In this document: positions 45,741 through 58,035 of the stretch, in pieces
Numbering within the stretch: the first letter of the stretch is position 1
How the letters are laid out: the number at the start of each line of letters is the position of its first letter
NCBI RefSeq assembly: GCF_037975245.1
Contig: NC_092565.1
Coordinates: 23,023,499-23,083,498, forward strand
DNA length: 60,000 bases
DNA from: Apostichopus japonicus
Taxonomy: Eukaryota; Echinodermata; Holothuroidea; Aspidochirotida; Stichopodidae
Reading direction: 5' to 3'
Made by a program: the position numbers and the translations under genes
Notes under the pieces: model-generated
Seen by the model: only the letters and a program-made list of their open reading frames with translations
What the model was told of the DNA's origin: nothing
The model's database searches: none

Positions 45741-48700
45741 GTAAGTCAACAATGACCTAATGTTGGAGGTGGAGTTCATGTACATGTGAACAAGTCTTTA
45801 TATTCGTTCAAACAAGGAGCCAATCCAAAGATGTCAGAACTGTTATACAGCACTTGTTGTGAAGTTTACACATTTTGGCTATTATAATTTTAAATGAACT
45901 TTGAAAACCAAAGTTGTGCAGGAGCTATCCTTTATCCTAACGGCTACACATGAACAGCCAATGAGAACTTAGTCTGAAGAAATCCATATGTAAGCTTAAG
46001 TCCTGTTGACACTCAAGATTAAGCGCAGAGTTGATCCCGGGCTTGCTTGGGGTATGATTTGAAGTGAAAAGTGGATCAGAACTCCTGATTTGGACCGTGC
46101 AATAAATTAGGATCAAGGGAGGATCAGATGCTCCACTGAGAATTAAATTGGTAATGTAAATTGCAGCTCGAGGTTGACCCAGAAAGAGCAGTGACTTTTA
46201 ACTTCCGTTTTTATTTTTTATACTGTGTCAGTGTAATTCTACACAAAATTTGGTTGGAATTAACACAAGCAAATAAATGTCACATGGTGTATGGTTCTCG
46301 CAAGTTTTCTTCTAATAAGAAAAAACTCACTTTCCTGTTCAGTGATTTTGAGTTGCAATGTCTGATTCTGAGGGTGGAATCTAATGAAACTGTGCAAAGG
46401 TTCAAGATCTATTGACCTTGCTTCAATGCCAAACACAGACTGCGGGATCTGATCCGAAAATTAAACGTAGCCGAATTAATTTGTGAAGAAACTGGCCATG
46501 GTAAGGAAACTAGCTGTTATGATAGATCAATGACTTTAGGGCCTGATGGGTAGGATCAAAGAATGCAACATTTCAAGAAAATAGGTGCCAGGATTATAGA
46601 TTGCACAATAGCTAGATGTCAACTAACAAATGTTTACATGAAAGCATCAATTAGTATGCGTTGCCTCACAGAAGGGACCAATTAGCTTGGCCCAGTTCAT
46701 TGCCAGCGATGTAGCTACTCTATGTTGGTTTCTTAGTAATAGCATCTCTGTCGAACGGTAACAGGTTTTTAGGAAGGTTTGCTAGTTAGCCTTTGAACAG
46801 CCAGCAGTTTCCTCCAGATCGCTTCTGCAACTACAGTGGGTAATTTACATTATTGATAAAAACAAAACAATCATAAGCAACTCTAATATTTACTTTCATA
46901 ACAAGAGCTCACTTTCAAAAATGTTCCGCAGTTGACTTTTGCAAAAATCAAAAAAAATTTGTTCAAAGGTTGTCTGAACAGCAATTTTCCTGTTGTCTCA
47001 CAATTTACATATACAGTAGACAGTGGCAGGTATGGCAGTCCATTTATTGTGAAATGAACTGGTTATCTAGCAATAACCAGTCTCAGTGTATTGTTGATTG
47101 CCAAGCCAAATGTTAGTGCTGTGAGGTTAACGGACAATCCTCCGCATTTATTCCTACACAATGAATTGATGATGGATTTGATGACAAATTTGATGATATT
47201 TAATATTTCTTGTTTAAATTTTCTGATGATCACTTGGCCTCCCTTGATGTGCTTCTGTCTGTTGTCATATATGCCTGGCTTCCTCTATCAATACAGTTTT
47301 CTCCTAGGTCAAACATTCTTAAAAAAATTCTCCTTTGAAAAATGTTGGGAAATTTTCTTCTCAAATGGATTAGTCTGGATTGTAATGATGCTCTTATATT
47401 ATAAGGTATGAATTTGGATTTCCACTTGAATTGGTAACTAGGTTAGGAAGTGACTTTATTTTAAAGGGCTCGTATCTGTTATCACCTCAAAAGCAGGTTT
47501 ACAGATTTTAAGTTTTAAGTCTTTAAGTTTTGTCCATATTGACTGTACACACTTGATTCCGACAGTGTTAACAATATAACGACAAAATGCCTCGATTTGA
47601 TCTATTCAATGGAATTTTCCAAAACCTTTTCAATCAAGCTAAAATCTATCTTTTATGGTTATCTATTATTTAAAGGATTTGATTCTTACAGTTGATAAAC
47701 TTTGAGCGTCTTCTCTTTAATAATAAAACTGTATAAAATAAAAATAAAATTCTAGACACTCCAGGGCTTACTTGCTTAATCAAGTGTAAGAAATTATATT
47801 TGTGAAAATGACTCGGGTGGTCGGAGCAGTATATAGGCAGGACTGAAATTGTTTCCTTTGAACAACTCTGAATAGAATTTCAGTAATTGCATCATCTGTG
47901 ATGTCACTGTATTGATTTGATAAAAACTGCAAAGAGGGAGAGATAGCCAGGAGATGGAGAACAGGCAAAGAGAGCAGGTCAAGTGATGGATAGTGATTGT
48001 CTGCAGTAAAGAGCCCCCAGATGAGTTTTAGAATCAGATGTTGTGTTCCATTCTACTTTGACTATTTGTACTTACGTGTTTAATGATAGAAAACAATATT
48101 TATTTTTTGTTTAATGTGTAATATAGTTTATTGTTGTTTACTTACTTATCAACAGTTGACTTTTTCTGTGAAGTCACTTCCCTGTAGTTTTTTGGGTTGT
48201 AGCCACTCTAACTTTTTGGTTTACTCTTTTCCACTTTGTTTATCCTTTTCCTATCAGTTTCTGTTGCTCATAACTTATATTTATACCTAGCAATAAAGGC
48301 TATAGGGGCAAAGTAGCAGTTTGAGACTGGTCAGCAATTTTACCAAACCTAGCAAGTATTACGAAAAGTAAAGTTACAATTGGTCAAATTAAGACACTGA
48401 TTTTTTTCACCAATTAAAATTAGTGAGTGCAGCAAGCGGATTTCATACACTTTGTTGCCTGAATACCTTCTTTTTTTTTATGTGTTGGAAATGAAAATTT
48501 AAAACGTTCAAACTAAAGAACTACATTTGTTTTGGTTTTGGAAAACATTGACAAATTGATCAAAACTAAATTAAATTTGGAAAGCCAACTTATGCAACCT
48601 CGCCATACAAATTAATAATCAAAAGAGAATTTTACAAAGTTATCAAAAACATGTTGGGTTTTGCATTGTTGTTTAATTGCATGCACTACAGAATATGGCT

Positions 48701-51700
48701 TGTTTATTCTCAACAGTCAACAAAACTTTAGGAAACTACAGACTGTTTTCACTATTATTTCGATTTTCCCATCTTAATCTGTCCTTCATGGAACTATAAA
48801 CAGCTTGTATTCGGAGAGTCAGATGTGTTTATTTTCTAGTAGTCAACATTAAAATGGAGGACACAGGAGACACTCTCTGCCCATGCAGCTTTCATTTCAA
48901 CTATTCGTACTCTTTTCAGGCTTAACAACCTGATTTTGTGGCTACAATCAGACTCTGTTATTCACAGAAATACAAACATAAATGAGTGATATGGTTGTGA
49001 TTTATTTCAATAAGTTTCAAATTTCCCCATCTAACCCCAGTCTGCTCTCTCAGCCCTGATTGTCAGACAAAGAACAGGGACTGTTCTAGCCCCACTGTGA
49101 ACTGTGGTTATATTCTAGTTCTGCCAATCAGAATGCAAGATACATGACCTCTGCCTGCTGGTTTTGAACCCAGCTGTGGCAGTTAACTTGACAACATGAT
49201 TTGGGAATCCAGATGCAATTTGATCAGCTAGTAAACTTGTATAGGATCTGTATAATAACTACCATAACATAAATATCACCACCTCATACTGGCTGCTATG
49301 TTTATGAAACAAGATACTTCATTAATTATGAGTACAAGTTGGAGCTATTCTTAGAGTGTTTAGGTGAAGATGATATTCACACAGTTCTTACAATATGTAT
49401 GATAAGTGTGCATGGTCATTGCATCAAGATTTCCTCAGTTCATCCCTATATTCAAGGAACCATGAATGTTACGCATATATACTCCAGGGCTAGTGCTTGA
49501 TATCCTGCAGTGTATTGGCATTTTACTGAAATTCTGCAGTATCCCTAGCAGGCTGGCTGCAATATTTTCAGCAAGTGGATTATTACTAACAATGAATGCT
49601 TCATGTACTCTTTTCAAGGCACTGTAAGGCCATAGAATATGTATAGTTTTCCTAAAATAATAATAATAATAAATGAGACTTATATAGCGCCAAATCAGTA
49701 GACAAAAGTCACTACTCAAGGCGCTTTACAAAGAAAGCAGATTAATTTACAAAAGAACAAGTGAAAAGATGGGTCTTAAGTAGACTTTTGAATGTAGAAA
49801 GTTTAGAGCAAGTTCGAATGTGATCTGGTAACTTGTACCAGAGATAAGAGCCAGAGTATTCGAAGCTTCTGTAACCATAGGTCTTCAAGCGTGGTTTAGG
49901 AACAGTTAAATACAGTATTTAGAGTAAAGATCTTTGGTAATTAAGTTAATATATCACTATAATGCATCTGCTTATGTGACATAAAAGTCCCCTGTAATGG
50001 CATGCAAACATGCAACACAATTTGGTCAGTTCATTGGGTTAGGGAATCAACAGAAAGCCTGTTAACTTGAAGAAACATATCACATCATGGTAGTGAATGT
50101 TCTGCGTTTTTATAGAGTCCATGTTAATTGCTTGGAAAGAGTCCATAATAATGCATTAAAGAGTCCAAGATAGTTTACAGTAAATGCCTTAAAAAGATCC
50201 ACTGCATCGCTAATCAAATATGACAGCATAGTACAGTGCCATTAAATGATGGTCTGCAAATGATGCATTGCAACCCAAAATTGGTCGCAATTTAAGTATT
50301 CAGTGGGTCGCTTGATCTTTACGGGCATGACCCTCAATGATTGAGAGAGGATCATTTGAAAGCATTTATGAAGGTTGTGATGGAGGTTTGATCATGATTA
50401 CTGCCCCGTTGCTGAGGACGGGAGGAAGGAGTTTTATAGGTGTCTGGTGGGTCATGGCTCAGTCCTTATGGACCCACCGCTGATTGTCAGTTGGTTGAAA
50501 GTGGTTCAGTAGGGGGCAATTGTTTGCATTCAGCCAGGGAATAGTTAGACCACTATCACAGGTGTACACATCCCTCCCCACTTTCTGTCAACCTCACACA
50601 AAGTATTTATAGACAAAACCTTGTGTTTAGGGCTTCTTATGTAGATCTAATTTATAGTCTAGATAGGCATATGCCCCAGAATGCTTCATTTGATGTCTAA
50701 ATTCTTTTTTTTTTTTTTTATCTAGGGGAAGGACCCCCAAAGCCCCCATACATAGGAGTCAGTTTCAATGACCTCAGGACAGCCTCCTCCGTTATAACAT
50801 CCTTCATTTGTCTTCGTCCCGTCCACAAAAGCTCAGCCCTTTACCTAAATCATTCAGGGAATCCCCCCCCCCCCAGCACCTTTGAAATCCTGTGCACATC
50901 ACTGGCCTAGGGCATAAATAGAACAGTGAGTATTAAAGTTCCTCCTATCTCACCTGTCTCCACACAACCTGGTTGTGAGGAAACAGGTATGCTCGTCACT
51001 CCTCAATTGATCTAATCCTGGTAAAACTTTAGAACTTCAACAAAATTGGTGCCCATCTGAGATGAGCCCCTGAGCAGTTCATGTTTTCTACAAATCTTTG
51101 TGGGATATTATCAGAATGCACCTGACTGTGAACCTGTAATTATTGAAACTATAATGAATACATCAGGTCCAAAAATGTTTGAGTAGACTTTGCCGGTGGC
51201 AATTTGTTTGCTGATGTACTTCATTTTGCCACCATTTGCAAATCGCATGTCATTTCACTCAACTTTCTCACTTCCTGAATAACTCGTAATGAAGTGCCGC
51301 ATTCTTTATGCTTGATAAGTGCACTTGAACAAATTTGGTGGCTAGCCCTGTATTAATTGGAAATGGAAGTGAAAGTTCATCGTTTGAGATATTTGGCATC
51401 GACCTCTACATTATCCTCGATTCTTCCTTTCCTTTCAACTGTCACTCAAAGGGAGGAAATGACCGACTAAGTTTGTTGGCCTTGGTTTCTTGTTTGCAGG
51501 TCCTGGAGAATTCCTGGGAAGTAGTGGACGGTGTAAACATCACGCTGAGACTCTGGGACACTTTCGGGGATCACGAAAAAGACAGGTGCTTTGCCTACGG
51601 AAGGTAATTTGCGAGTTTGTAGTATTTTGAAGTGAATGAGAAAAAAAGAGAATGATTCAAGTTGCAATGGTATAAACGGAAAATAGGACGTGACGGAAAC

Positions 51701-54700
51701 CCTTCCTGAAGAGATCTTGGTAATGTAGTTTTGCTTGTCGCCATTCAGCACTTAATTGCGTCCTCGACTGTCCACAGGGGACAGTCCGAGAACTGACAAC
51801 ATGTAACCTACATGTGAAGTGATGATGGGTTATTTTAGTCTTTACAGTATCAATATGGTATTAGGTCAAAGTTAAGTGAGATTCAATCGCATGTGGAGCT
51901 GTAAGGATTTTTGTGGTAGATTTTTTACCAAAAGATCTAGAATGAGACAAGCACTGTAGAGGAGCTTGAGTATATTGAAACAATAGCCCTAAAGAAATAT
52001 ATTTGTGGCCGATGAAAGAGGGATCAGATATATATGCTAATCGTCCTTTTGAAATTTGCATGCAAGTCCTACGTATCGTTTTGGAGATCGCAACATTTGA
52101 AGACTTTGATATGTTTTGTACCAGAAGTGAACTTGAGGCAGGCAGGTGGGATTTCGTAGATGCACACTGACAATTTTGTTTACATTTTACTTTAAAATGT
52201 TCGTCCAAATTTGGATGCATTAAATTATTAAGACTCTACAGTCATTGGGGTATTGATAAATTCACATCCCTCACAGCAAAGGTGGAACCCTGTCCAATTC
52301 AAGGTTAATTCAATAAAGTCGGGAAAAAAAGCATGAATAAAAAACAAAACCTGTTTGCTCAGTGTGCTACTATGACATCGCACTTGTTTGCTTCAAGTTC
52401 ACTGATGATACAGACTCTGACAATATCTACCTTCGGTATCTCGAAACAAAAGCAGGTCACCTGCCAGAATTCATTCCGAGACATGGCAAACTATTTATTA
52501 TGAGGGAATTACCACATTTTCCACTTTTTCCATTTGGTTTTGTTTCTTTTTCCTGCCATTCAGTCACAATGATGTACATTTGTTAATACATACTGTAGAT
52601 ATAGTGATGAGGCAGTGGGACCAGAAGTAAGATAACTAAAGCCATAGAAAATTTAGACAGTCATTGACCATTTACAAGACTTTGCAATCATCAATACACA
52701 GTATATAACAATATTTATACAAGATTGTTGAAATAAGCGCTATTGCTATTTCAGCATGCATATTGCTTCCTCAAACCGTGAAGACAATTCCTGTTTCCTA
52801 CCAAATTCTTACTCTCCCAAGTCATTTTCTGCATGACTCACGACGTCTGTAAAAAAGTGTTTCTTCTTGTACATGAAACCATAGCGAGCTTGTATTTAGC
52901 ATCAAGAGGCAATGGCATTAACGACTTCAGCCAGAACTACCAGCAGGTAAAGTATAAGCCTGTCTGCCCTAGATCCTCGGTTAGAAAAGCGTGGTCGGTA
53001 AAAATAATTGCCTTTCCAGCCGATGTTATGAACTAAACATTGACATTCTGATTGCAGTTTTAGTAGTTCTACTACTAATATCAGGCCTCTGTGCATAATG
53101 TTGCTAGCACTACTTGGTTAACGACATCTCTGCATTGAAGCCTGTCATGAATCACTATTAGGTGGGTGGTTCCAAATAGCCAGAAATATTGATATTCTTC
53201 CAACATAATTGGACCAGATATTCGTTAATTAAACCAGTCTATGGAGTCTTTGTTTTGACCACGTTGATGACTTAAGTACAAGACCAGTATCACTGTTAAT
53301 TTAATAGTAATAATGTTTCTTTCTTGTCTGATTAATTACAGGGCTGATGTGGTACTGTTATGTTTTTCCATCGCTGACTCCCTTTCTCTGCAAAATGTCA
53401 AGAAGGTTTGGATGGCAGAAATTAAACACTTCTGTCCAAGAACCCCCATCATCCTCTGTGGTACAAAGAACGACCTTAGGACAGCTGATCTGGCAGCACT
53501 TATCAAAGAGAGGGGACCAGTCAGGTATGTCAGAGAATGTAATCTCTCTCAGGTCATGAATTAATAAAAGCTTTCCATCAAAGGTTGAGGTACTCCAAAT
53601 GTCATCAAAACAGGTCATATCTTGAAGTCAAGTTCTCAGATATTTCTCAATTTGTGTGTAATTCCAACAGTGGGTGTGTAATTCCAACAGTGGGTGTGTG
53701 ATTCCAACAGTGGGTGTGTGATTCCAACAGTGGGTGTGTGATTCCAACAGTGGGTGTGTGATTCCAACAGTGGGTGTGTGATTCCAACAGTGGGTGTGTG
53801 ATTCCAACAGTGGGTGTGTGATTCCAACAGTGGGTGTGTGATTCCAACAGTGGGTGTGTGATTCCAACAGTGGGTGTGTGATTCCAACAGTGGGTGTGTG
53901 ATTCCAACAGTGGGTGTGTGATTCCAACAGTGGGTGTGTGATTCCAACAGTGGGTGGGTGATTCCAACAGTGGGTGTGTGATTCCAACAGTGGGTGGGTG
54001 ATTCCAACAGTGGGTGGGTGATTCCAACAATGGGTGGGTGATTCCAACAGTGGGTGGGTGATTCCAACAGTGGGTGGGTGATTCCAACAGTGGGTGGGTG
54101 ATTCCAACAGTGGGTGGGTGATTCCAACAGTGGGTGGGTGATTCCAACAGTGGGTGGGTGATTCCAACAGTGGGTGGGTGATTCCAACAATGGGTGGGTG
54201 ATTCCAACAGTGGGTGGGTGATTCCAACAGTGGGTGGGTGATTCCAACAGTGGGTGGGTGATTCCAACAGTGGGTGGGTGATTCCAACAGTGGGTCGGTG
54301 ATTCCAACAGTGGGTGGGTGATTCCAACAGTGGGTGGGTGATTCCAACAGTGGGTGGGTGATTCCAACAGTGGGTGGGTGATTCCAACAGTGGGTGGGTG
54401 ATTCCAACAGTGGGTGGGTGATTCCAACAGTGGGTGGGTGATTCCAACAGTGGGTGGGTGATTCCAACAGTGGGTGGGTGACTCAAACTGTCTGTGTTTG
54501 ATTCAAACTCCATATGTGTGATTTCAGCTGCATTATGTCATTCCAACTGCACATGTGTGATAAGAACTGCATGTGTGATTCCAACTGTGTGTGTGTAATT
54601 TCAACAGAGGGTGTGTGATTCCAAATGCACATGTGTGATTTCAACTGCACATGTGTGATTTCCAAAGACTCATGTGTGATTCCAACTGTGTGTGTGTAAT

Positions 54701-57600
54701 TTCAACAGCGGGTGTGTGATTCCAAATGCACATGTGTGATTTCAACTGCACATGTGTGATTCCAACTGTGCATCCCTGTGTTAGGATTATGTCATAGTTC
54801 CCAGGTTATTTCAAATGGAACACACACAAACACTTGTCATGTTTCAGTTCTTTGTGCTAAAGTTTCTTTGTCATTGTTGAGGGATTAGCCTGACTGCCAA
54901 TTGGATATTGTTGTCGATTGTAAAAAGAACATTCAATGTTACTTCTCCCAGATTGGATAAAGGTGGAGGAGGAATTCAGTCAACTTCTGAAAGTGCAGAT
55001 TATGAGATTCTTGTCAAAATGTGAAAATTACACAGAAACCTAGTCCTATACAATTTTACATTTTAATGTTAAAGGTTGCAAGATTTTACAGATAACTCAA
55101 TACATTAAACACCGTTCTGGTAAATCTCATTTGTTCAAATTGTCACATATTTTCAAGCATTTTGCAAGAATTTAAAAGCCGGTGGAACGTTATGAGTTAG
55201 GTCTCACAAAGAGAATTTACCACAAGTACATCAAGAAAAGAGTTTTAGGCATGTATCCTTCCTCCCTAACATCTTTGTGAGAGACTATACTCCTTCCTTC
55301 AGTTCGGACTTGACAGCTTACTGACAGGAAGTGATAAACTTAGATTTATAGGATTATCAATATTGAAAGGTTTAGATTCTGTTTTAATCACTTATTGGAT
55401 TTATGTTTTTAGTGAATAATTTTAGGAAAATTATGAAAGACATTCTTTTTCTGGTGTGTGATATAAAATTTGAAAAATCGGTGAATAATAATAATAGTAA
55501 TAATAACAACCCGTTGTTAATTCCGATTTGTTTTTCAAAGATATTAAAAAGCAAAAAAGTAACCTAGTTTTTTATTCCTACTGGATGGAAGGGATCTTTG
55601 GCCTTGTTCAAACTAGATCAGAATTGAAATATGGATATATTCATATCCCTCTTTGGCTTTTATTTGAGGTCTGCAATTAAGCCAATCACTGTTGTAAATG
55701 TGTATGATATCCGGCTTCAAGAGCTCTATTGAGGCGTGTTACATGAGCTTATTCAGGTTAGCTGTATATTGTGACCACACCACTATTAGGTGTCATAGCA
55801 AACATGATTGTAGTATGTCGACTAAAACCTTTCATGAACTCTTTTGCAAATTTACCCAATGAACATTAGCTAATGAAAATTGGGAAAAATTTAAATAATT
55901 CATCTCTGACTGTACAAGTGGCTGACAATGATATCAATTATAAATCGGTTTACAGGTACGTCCCATCGGACATATCGAAAGTGGAAACTGTATTCAAAGG
56001 CTTTGAGTTCGTCCTGTGCTCCAGGATATGTTTAGACATATTTATCACTGCTAATAATCATGGCAGTGGTGATGGATTGATATGGCTATGGGGTGTCTGG
56101 ATATCAAAGTACATTTGATGGTTTCCTGGTAGACATAGAAACATCTAAAAGCATTCTTTGCCTCCAAAGAATGTTTTGTCGTTGTTCAAAATATTTGAAT
56201 GATTCTCTTAACTGTGTTTGCTTTTGTCTAACTTTTGAAGTTATTTATTAATTGAATATGTTTGTGCTGGAGTAGTGATAACATAAACTTCCTTCCATCC
56301 GTTATTTATATCTTTCATTGAGCTTTGCCCTTGCACAGTCAACATCATCAATTTGTCTTTTATTGAAATTTATGCAGTGACATGTTGTAACTATGGAATT
56401 ATGATGACAAGTCAACAGCTCTCATTTTAATCACAAAGGTTTTGAGATGTTCAGCTAGGCCCATCCTCAGCTAGGCCCATCTGCAGCTAGGCCCATCCCC
56501 TGCTAGGCCTATCCTCAGCTAGGCCCATCCTTAGCTGGGCCTATCCTTGTATTACTCGCTCTCTAGAACTTGTAGTCTTAGAAAGAACTCAATTTACATT
56601 TTCCCTGATCAGTTTTGGATCAACAATGAGACAGATGAAGCTCATTAGGGGCCCCAAAGGTTGACGGACCCCCAACTTGAGTGGACCTTGAGGTCAAGCG
56701 ACCCCCTGAGGTGAAGGAACACTCAAAGGTCAAGGGGTCGCTGTAAACACTTCAGGCAAGACATCAAGGTTCTAGTTTTGGGGTTGTACCTGCAAGACTA
56801 AACAAAGGGGCAGGAGGGTGAGGGTGAGAGCAAGCATATGGTACCATAGGTTTCTGCATCAGGGGTGGGGGTGGGGGGTGGGGAAGGCTGCTCTTGCACT
56901 ATTTGTGATATACCTGTCTCCGCACAATCATTGCAGTCTCTCACTCAACCTTTCTAGTATGATGGATCTTTTTAGAGGGGATCATATAATGACATATTTT
57001 TAAGTATGCTAAAATGGCTGCAAAGATTAAAACAACTTTACAGTGCACTTTCAAGCATATTTTTGTCCATTGTTACAAAATCAGTGTACATGGCAGTTTT
57101 AGTTTTTGTGTCACACTTTTGTGTGCACAATTTGTCGTCATGGAAACTGCCCCTGATTTTATCTTTCATGTCCATCCCATCAAATGTGCCATCCAATAAA
57201 GTCGTAATCTTGTCAAAAATTTCTTTGGATGCCTTTGCGATTATTGAATGAAGTTTAAAATATCGGGCGAGATCTTTAAGTGATTCCTTTCGCAGTCCCA
57301 CTTAAAAAGGAAATCTTAAGATCTTTCAAGTTATTACAGATCTCTTTTGATACTCCATATTTTCCCCCCAGTCATCACTGTACAAAGCATCGACCGTTTG
57401 ATCCAAAAGGTGTCATCCCACCTACAGAAGGACGTAAAGTTGCTAAGGAGATCAATGCCACCTACTATGAAACCAGCTCATACACTTTATACGGAGTCCA
57501 GGAAGCCTTTGATAACGTTGTCAGGGCAGCCTTAATCGCGAGGAGACAGCATCGCTTCTGGCAGTCCAACTTAAAGAAGGTCCAAAAGCCATTACTTCAG
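45561..57600 (+). CDS. RHOBTB: RhoBTB-type atypical Rho GTPase, N-terminal GTPase domain (4 exons; gene continues past the window)
   Basis: Exons 45561-45740, 51500-51603, 53342-53524 and 57372-57600 join in phase (0, 2, 2) to 696 bases, or 232 codons, with phase 0 at the last donor. RhoBTB proteins carry a Rho-like domain, a Pro-rich linker and two BTB domains, and serve as Cul3 ubiquitin-ligase adaptors. Only the GTPase part is in the window. Seen: P-loop GDSSTGKT (17-24), switch [12 protein letters not shown] (45-55) with Ser48 where Rho has Thr, DTFGD (80-84) replacing DTAGQ, guanine motif TKND (136-139), and ETS (189-191). Family-diagnostic strings are [29 protein letters not shown] and the end VQKPLLQ. 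The P-loop Gly12 equivalent and catalytic Gln are missing, as in known RhoBTB proteins, so little GTP hydrolysis is expected (inference). The ATG at 45561 has an in-frame TGA upstream in the same exon. Confidence 0.93.
45741..51499 (+). other. RHOBTB intron (5.8 kb)
   Basis: No coding exon recognised inside. It contains the dispersed repeat at 49660-49920, T-runs (about 48471 and 50707-50719) and a C-run at 50862-50875. A stretch around 46010-46560 has recurring GGATCA/GATCC words, resembling those at 36.0-36.5 kb. Open frames of 60-106 codons here are judged to be chance. Confidence 0.7.
49660..49920 (+). repeat. Dispersed repeat with TATATAGCGC...GGCGCTTTACA head
   Basis: It begins with an (AAT)n run, then CTTATATAGCGCC, and after about 40 bases the partly complementary AAGGCGCTTTACA; the body includes AAAGATGGGTCTTAAGTAG. 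I know this head arrangement as a recurring motif of interspersed repeats in several animal genomes (from memory, not searched). No ORF. Confidence 0.5.
51500..51603 (+). CDS. RHOBTB: RHOBTB coding exon 2
   Basis: 104 bases between GGTTTCTTGTTTGCAG and the donor GGAAG followed by GTAATT. It encodes residues 61-94 plus two bases of Arg95, covering [19 protein letters not shown], the G3 region with the RhoBTB-specific replacement of DTAGQ. Confidence 0.93.
53342..53524 (+). CDS. RHOBTB: RHOBTB coding exon 3
   Basis: 183 bases between GTCTGATTAATTACAG and the donor GTCAG followed by GTATGT. It completes Arg95 and encodes residues 96-155, including [20 protein letters not shown] and the base-recognition motif GTKNDLR. 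Confidence 0.93.
53660..54480 (+). repeat. 20-bp minisatellite, about 41 copies, in RHOBTB intron 3
   Basis: The unit is ATTCCAACAGTGGGTGTGTG in the left part and ATTCCAACAGTGGGTGGGTG in the right part, with an exact 20-base period and very few other changes (for example CAATGGG twice, GGGTCGG once). The variants interleave for only a few units around 53950-54000. Because 20 is not divisible by 3, all three minus frames stay open for 260-288 codons with a 20-residue period; these are not genes. The array starts about 135 bases after RHOBTB coding exon 3. Confidence 0.97.
54481..54775 (+). repeat. Degenerate flank of the 20-bp minisatellite
   Basis: Decayed units such as GTGTGATTCCAACTG and GTGTGATTTCAACTGCACAT continue for about 295 bases. 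Two blocks (about 54583-54655 and 54680-54752) are near-copies of each other. This looks like an older edge of the same array. Confidence 0.85.
56451..56550 (+). repeat. Short tandem repeat AGCTAGGCCCATCCTC, about 6 copies
   Basis: Six units of about 16-17 bases (CAGCTAGGCCCATCC with small changes) lie in RHOBTB intron 3. Confidence 0.88.
57038..57301 (-). pseudogene. Antisense open frame in RHOBTB intron 3, possible fragment of an unknown coding sequence
   Basis: 87 codons are open on the minus strand, without an ATG near the start (the frame opens right after a TAA). The translation is rich in Lys, Asp and Met and looks helical and coding-like ([20 protein letters not shown] at the start). 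The plus strand is also open over part of it. There is no splice evidence and no recognised family. It may be a decayed mobile-element or gene fragment, or chance. Confidence 0.2.
57372..57600 (+). CDS. RHOBTB: RHOBTB coding exon 4 (end of GTPase domain)
   Basis: 229 bases after the pyrimidine tract TATTTTCCCCCCAG, to the donor CTTCAG followed by GTGGGT. It encodes residues 156-232: the insert region, [18 protein letters not shown], and the terminal helix through [15 protein letters not shown]. Reading through the donor gives a stop three codons later, so splicing onward is required to reach the BTB domains. Confidence 0.92.
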
Positions 57601-57909
57601 GTGGGTCAGTAATGTCAGCATTGTGTGCTGCCTAACTTAAACCCTTCTGCCCCCCCGCCCCCACCCTACACCCAACCCCCAAAAAGAAAGGGCTCCACAA
57701 ACAACGGCATTTTAAAGGAATGATGTTTTAATGTATTTATTGCCCAATATTTGTAAAATGTCACAAAAGTTAAGTGGAACCTTGAGCTGTTAATAATGTG
57801 TGGGCTGGTGGAGTCCTTAGAAAGGTTTCATACAGAGGAAAGTGCAGACCAAGGTTTAGAAGGAGGCAGCAGCCTTCAAGAAGAAGGTAACACCCACTCT
57901 TTTTTAGCT

Positions 57910-58035
57910 AGCAGCATTGTGTAGAGGTACTTTATTTTAATGATAATCTTAAAAGTGCATTTTTGAGGGGGCAAAAATCCACTCTTGAGACTAGCAGTGT
58001 GACAGAGGTATTTATCTCTATCTGATGATCTTAAA
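57910..58035 (+). repeat. Two diverged copies of an AGCAG-TGTGACAGAGGTA repeat (third copy at the window end)
   Basis: CACTCTT, then AGCAGCATTGTGTAGAGGTA at about 57911 and AGCAGTGTGACAGAGGTATT at about 57988, each followed by ATGATAATCTTAAA or CTGATGATCTTAAA. A similar GCAGTGTGACAGATGTATCT appears at about 59963. Confidence 0.5.

Noticed and set aside
53628-54513. Three long minus-strand ORFs (263-288 codons) as a repeat-protein gene
   Set aside because: They are generated entirely by a 20-bp minisatellite read in three registers; there is no start context, splice signal or domain, and they lie in a RHOBTB intron.
55873-56118. CpG-containing open frame as an extra RHOBTB exon
   Set aside because: The segment after TTTACAG ([11 protein letters not shown]...) does not match RhoBTB sequence at this point, and exon 3 joins exon 4 directly in phase with a better acceptor.
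57860-57890. Next RHOBTB exon near 57852 (after GTGCAG)
   Set aside because: In the required phase the frame hits a stop within four codons and shows no linker or BTB similarity.
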